In this document: piece after piece, positions 6,383 to 6,798 of the stretch | Position numbering within the stretch: position 1 is the first letter of the stretch | Layout of the letters: each line of letters begins with the position of its first letter | NCBI GenBank assembly: GCA_015657435.1 | Contig: JADLKH010000004.1 | Coordinates: 696,829-703,626 of the forward strand | DNA length: 6,798 nt | Source of the DNA: Synergistales bacterium | GTDB taxonomy: Bacteria; Synergistota; Synergistia; Synergistales; 79-D21 | Reading direction: 5' to 3' | Notes under the pieces: generated by a model | What the model saw: only the letters and a program-made list of their open reading frames with translations | Database searches by the model: none | Told to the model about the DNA's origin: nothing | Position numbers and translations under genes: made by a program

Positions 6383-6798
6383 CTAAAAGATCAGGGTTCC
6401 GTCGCCTACGGCAAAAACCAGCTTCGATTCGGCGATCGCAGCGTCGTAAATGGAGTCGACCAGCGAATTCAGGGCGGCTACGAGGGACGCGCGGGCGTCG
6501 AGAACATCCAGGTTGGTTCCCACCTGCGTTTCGTAGCGAAGCATGGCGATCCTGTAATCCTCCCTGGCTTTGGCTACCTGTTCTCGGGCCACGCTGATTC
6601 TGGCCGTTGCCGACTCGAGGTCCGAAGATGCCACAGTCACGTCCTGGACGACCTGGTTCTCCAGGTCCTTGTAACGGTGCAGCAACTCCCGTGCCAATGC
6701 CTTGGCTTCGTTGACCCTGCTTTTCGTCTCGCCGTGATCGTATAGCCTCCATTGCAGAGCCAGGATGACATTCCAGTTTTCGTCTTCCGACCCGGGGG
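6383..6798 (-). CDS. TolC/OEP-family outer-membrane efflux protein, 5'-truncated (C-terminal part)
   Basis: The last 138 residues of an outer-membrane channel protein run from the right edge to a TAG at 6385-6383. The fragment begins with a beta-strand-like ENWNVILALQWRLYDHGET, which fits the strand-and-turn segment of TolC repeats, then a long helix rich in Ala, Glu and Arg (EAKALARELLHRYKDLENQV, SATARISVAREQVAKARED). It closes with RYETQVGTNLDVLDARASL and an Ala-rich helix ending SKLVFAVGDGTLIF, the usual end of the second repeat. Such proteins form trimeric outer-membrane exit ducts for type I secretion or RND/MFS-type efflux, working with inner-membrane partners that would be encoded beyond the right edge. 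The true start is off the window; internal TTG or ATG codons here are not starts. The HD-domain gene follows after about 22 bases. Confidence 0.85.
   Translation of the reverse strand, partial: PGSEDENWNVILALQWRLYDHGETKSRVNEAKALARELLHRYKDLENQVVQDVTVASSDLESATARISVAREQVAKAREDYRIAMLRYETQVGTNLDVLDARASLVAALNSLVDSIYDAAIAESKLVFAVGDGTLIF

Overview
The window looks like chromosomal DNA from a free-living Gram-negative bacterium. A TolC-type outer-membrane efflux gene implies a double membrane. A 5'-truncated radical SAM gene and a secreted parallel beta-helix protein with a Cys-containing C-terminal sorting tail would fit an anaerobic lineage such as the Desulfobacterota (former Deltaproteobacteria). 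That taxonomic guess is inference; no rRNA or marker gene is present.

Layout, left to right. (1) 1-921, plus strand: the 3' part of a radical SAM enzyme; the window starts inside its 4Fe-4S cysteine motif. (2) 922-1253: an intergenic stretch with a perfect 14-bp palindrome and open frames on both strands but no convincing gene. (3) 1254-3176, minus strand: a complete five-helix membrane sulfatase-superfamily protein closely resembling lipoteichoic acid synthase (LtaS), with substitutions at substrate-side positions. (4) 3177-3565: a divergent intergenic region with a good sigma70-like promoter for the next gene. (5) 3566-4851, plus strand: a secreted right-handed parallel beta-helix protein, broken here by a one-base deletion in a G run just after the signal peptide, and ending in a Cys-containing C-terminal sorting signal. 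A strong intrinsic terminator follows. (6) 5011-6360, minus strand: a MESH1/SpoT-type HD alarmone hydrolase domain fused to a CBS-like region and a C-terminal helical domain with a HEPN-like Rx4H motif. (7) 6383-6798, minus strand: the C-terminal part of a TolC/OEP-family outer-membrane protein, immediately upstream of and probably co-transcribed with (6).

How the genes may work together. The divergent sulfatase and beta-helix genes may both serve the cell envelope, though nothing shows that they act in one pathway. The TolC-like protein and the HD-CBS-HEPN-like protein look like neighbours in an operon running leftward from beyond the right edge. The most unusual element is the latter protein: a nucleotide-hydrolase domain, a probable nucleotide-sensing region and a possible RNase-like domain in one chain.
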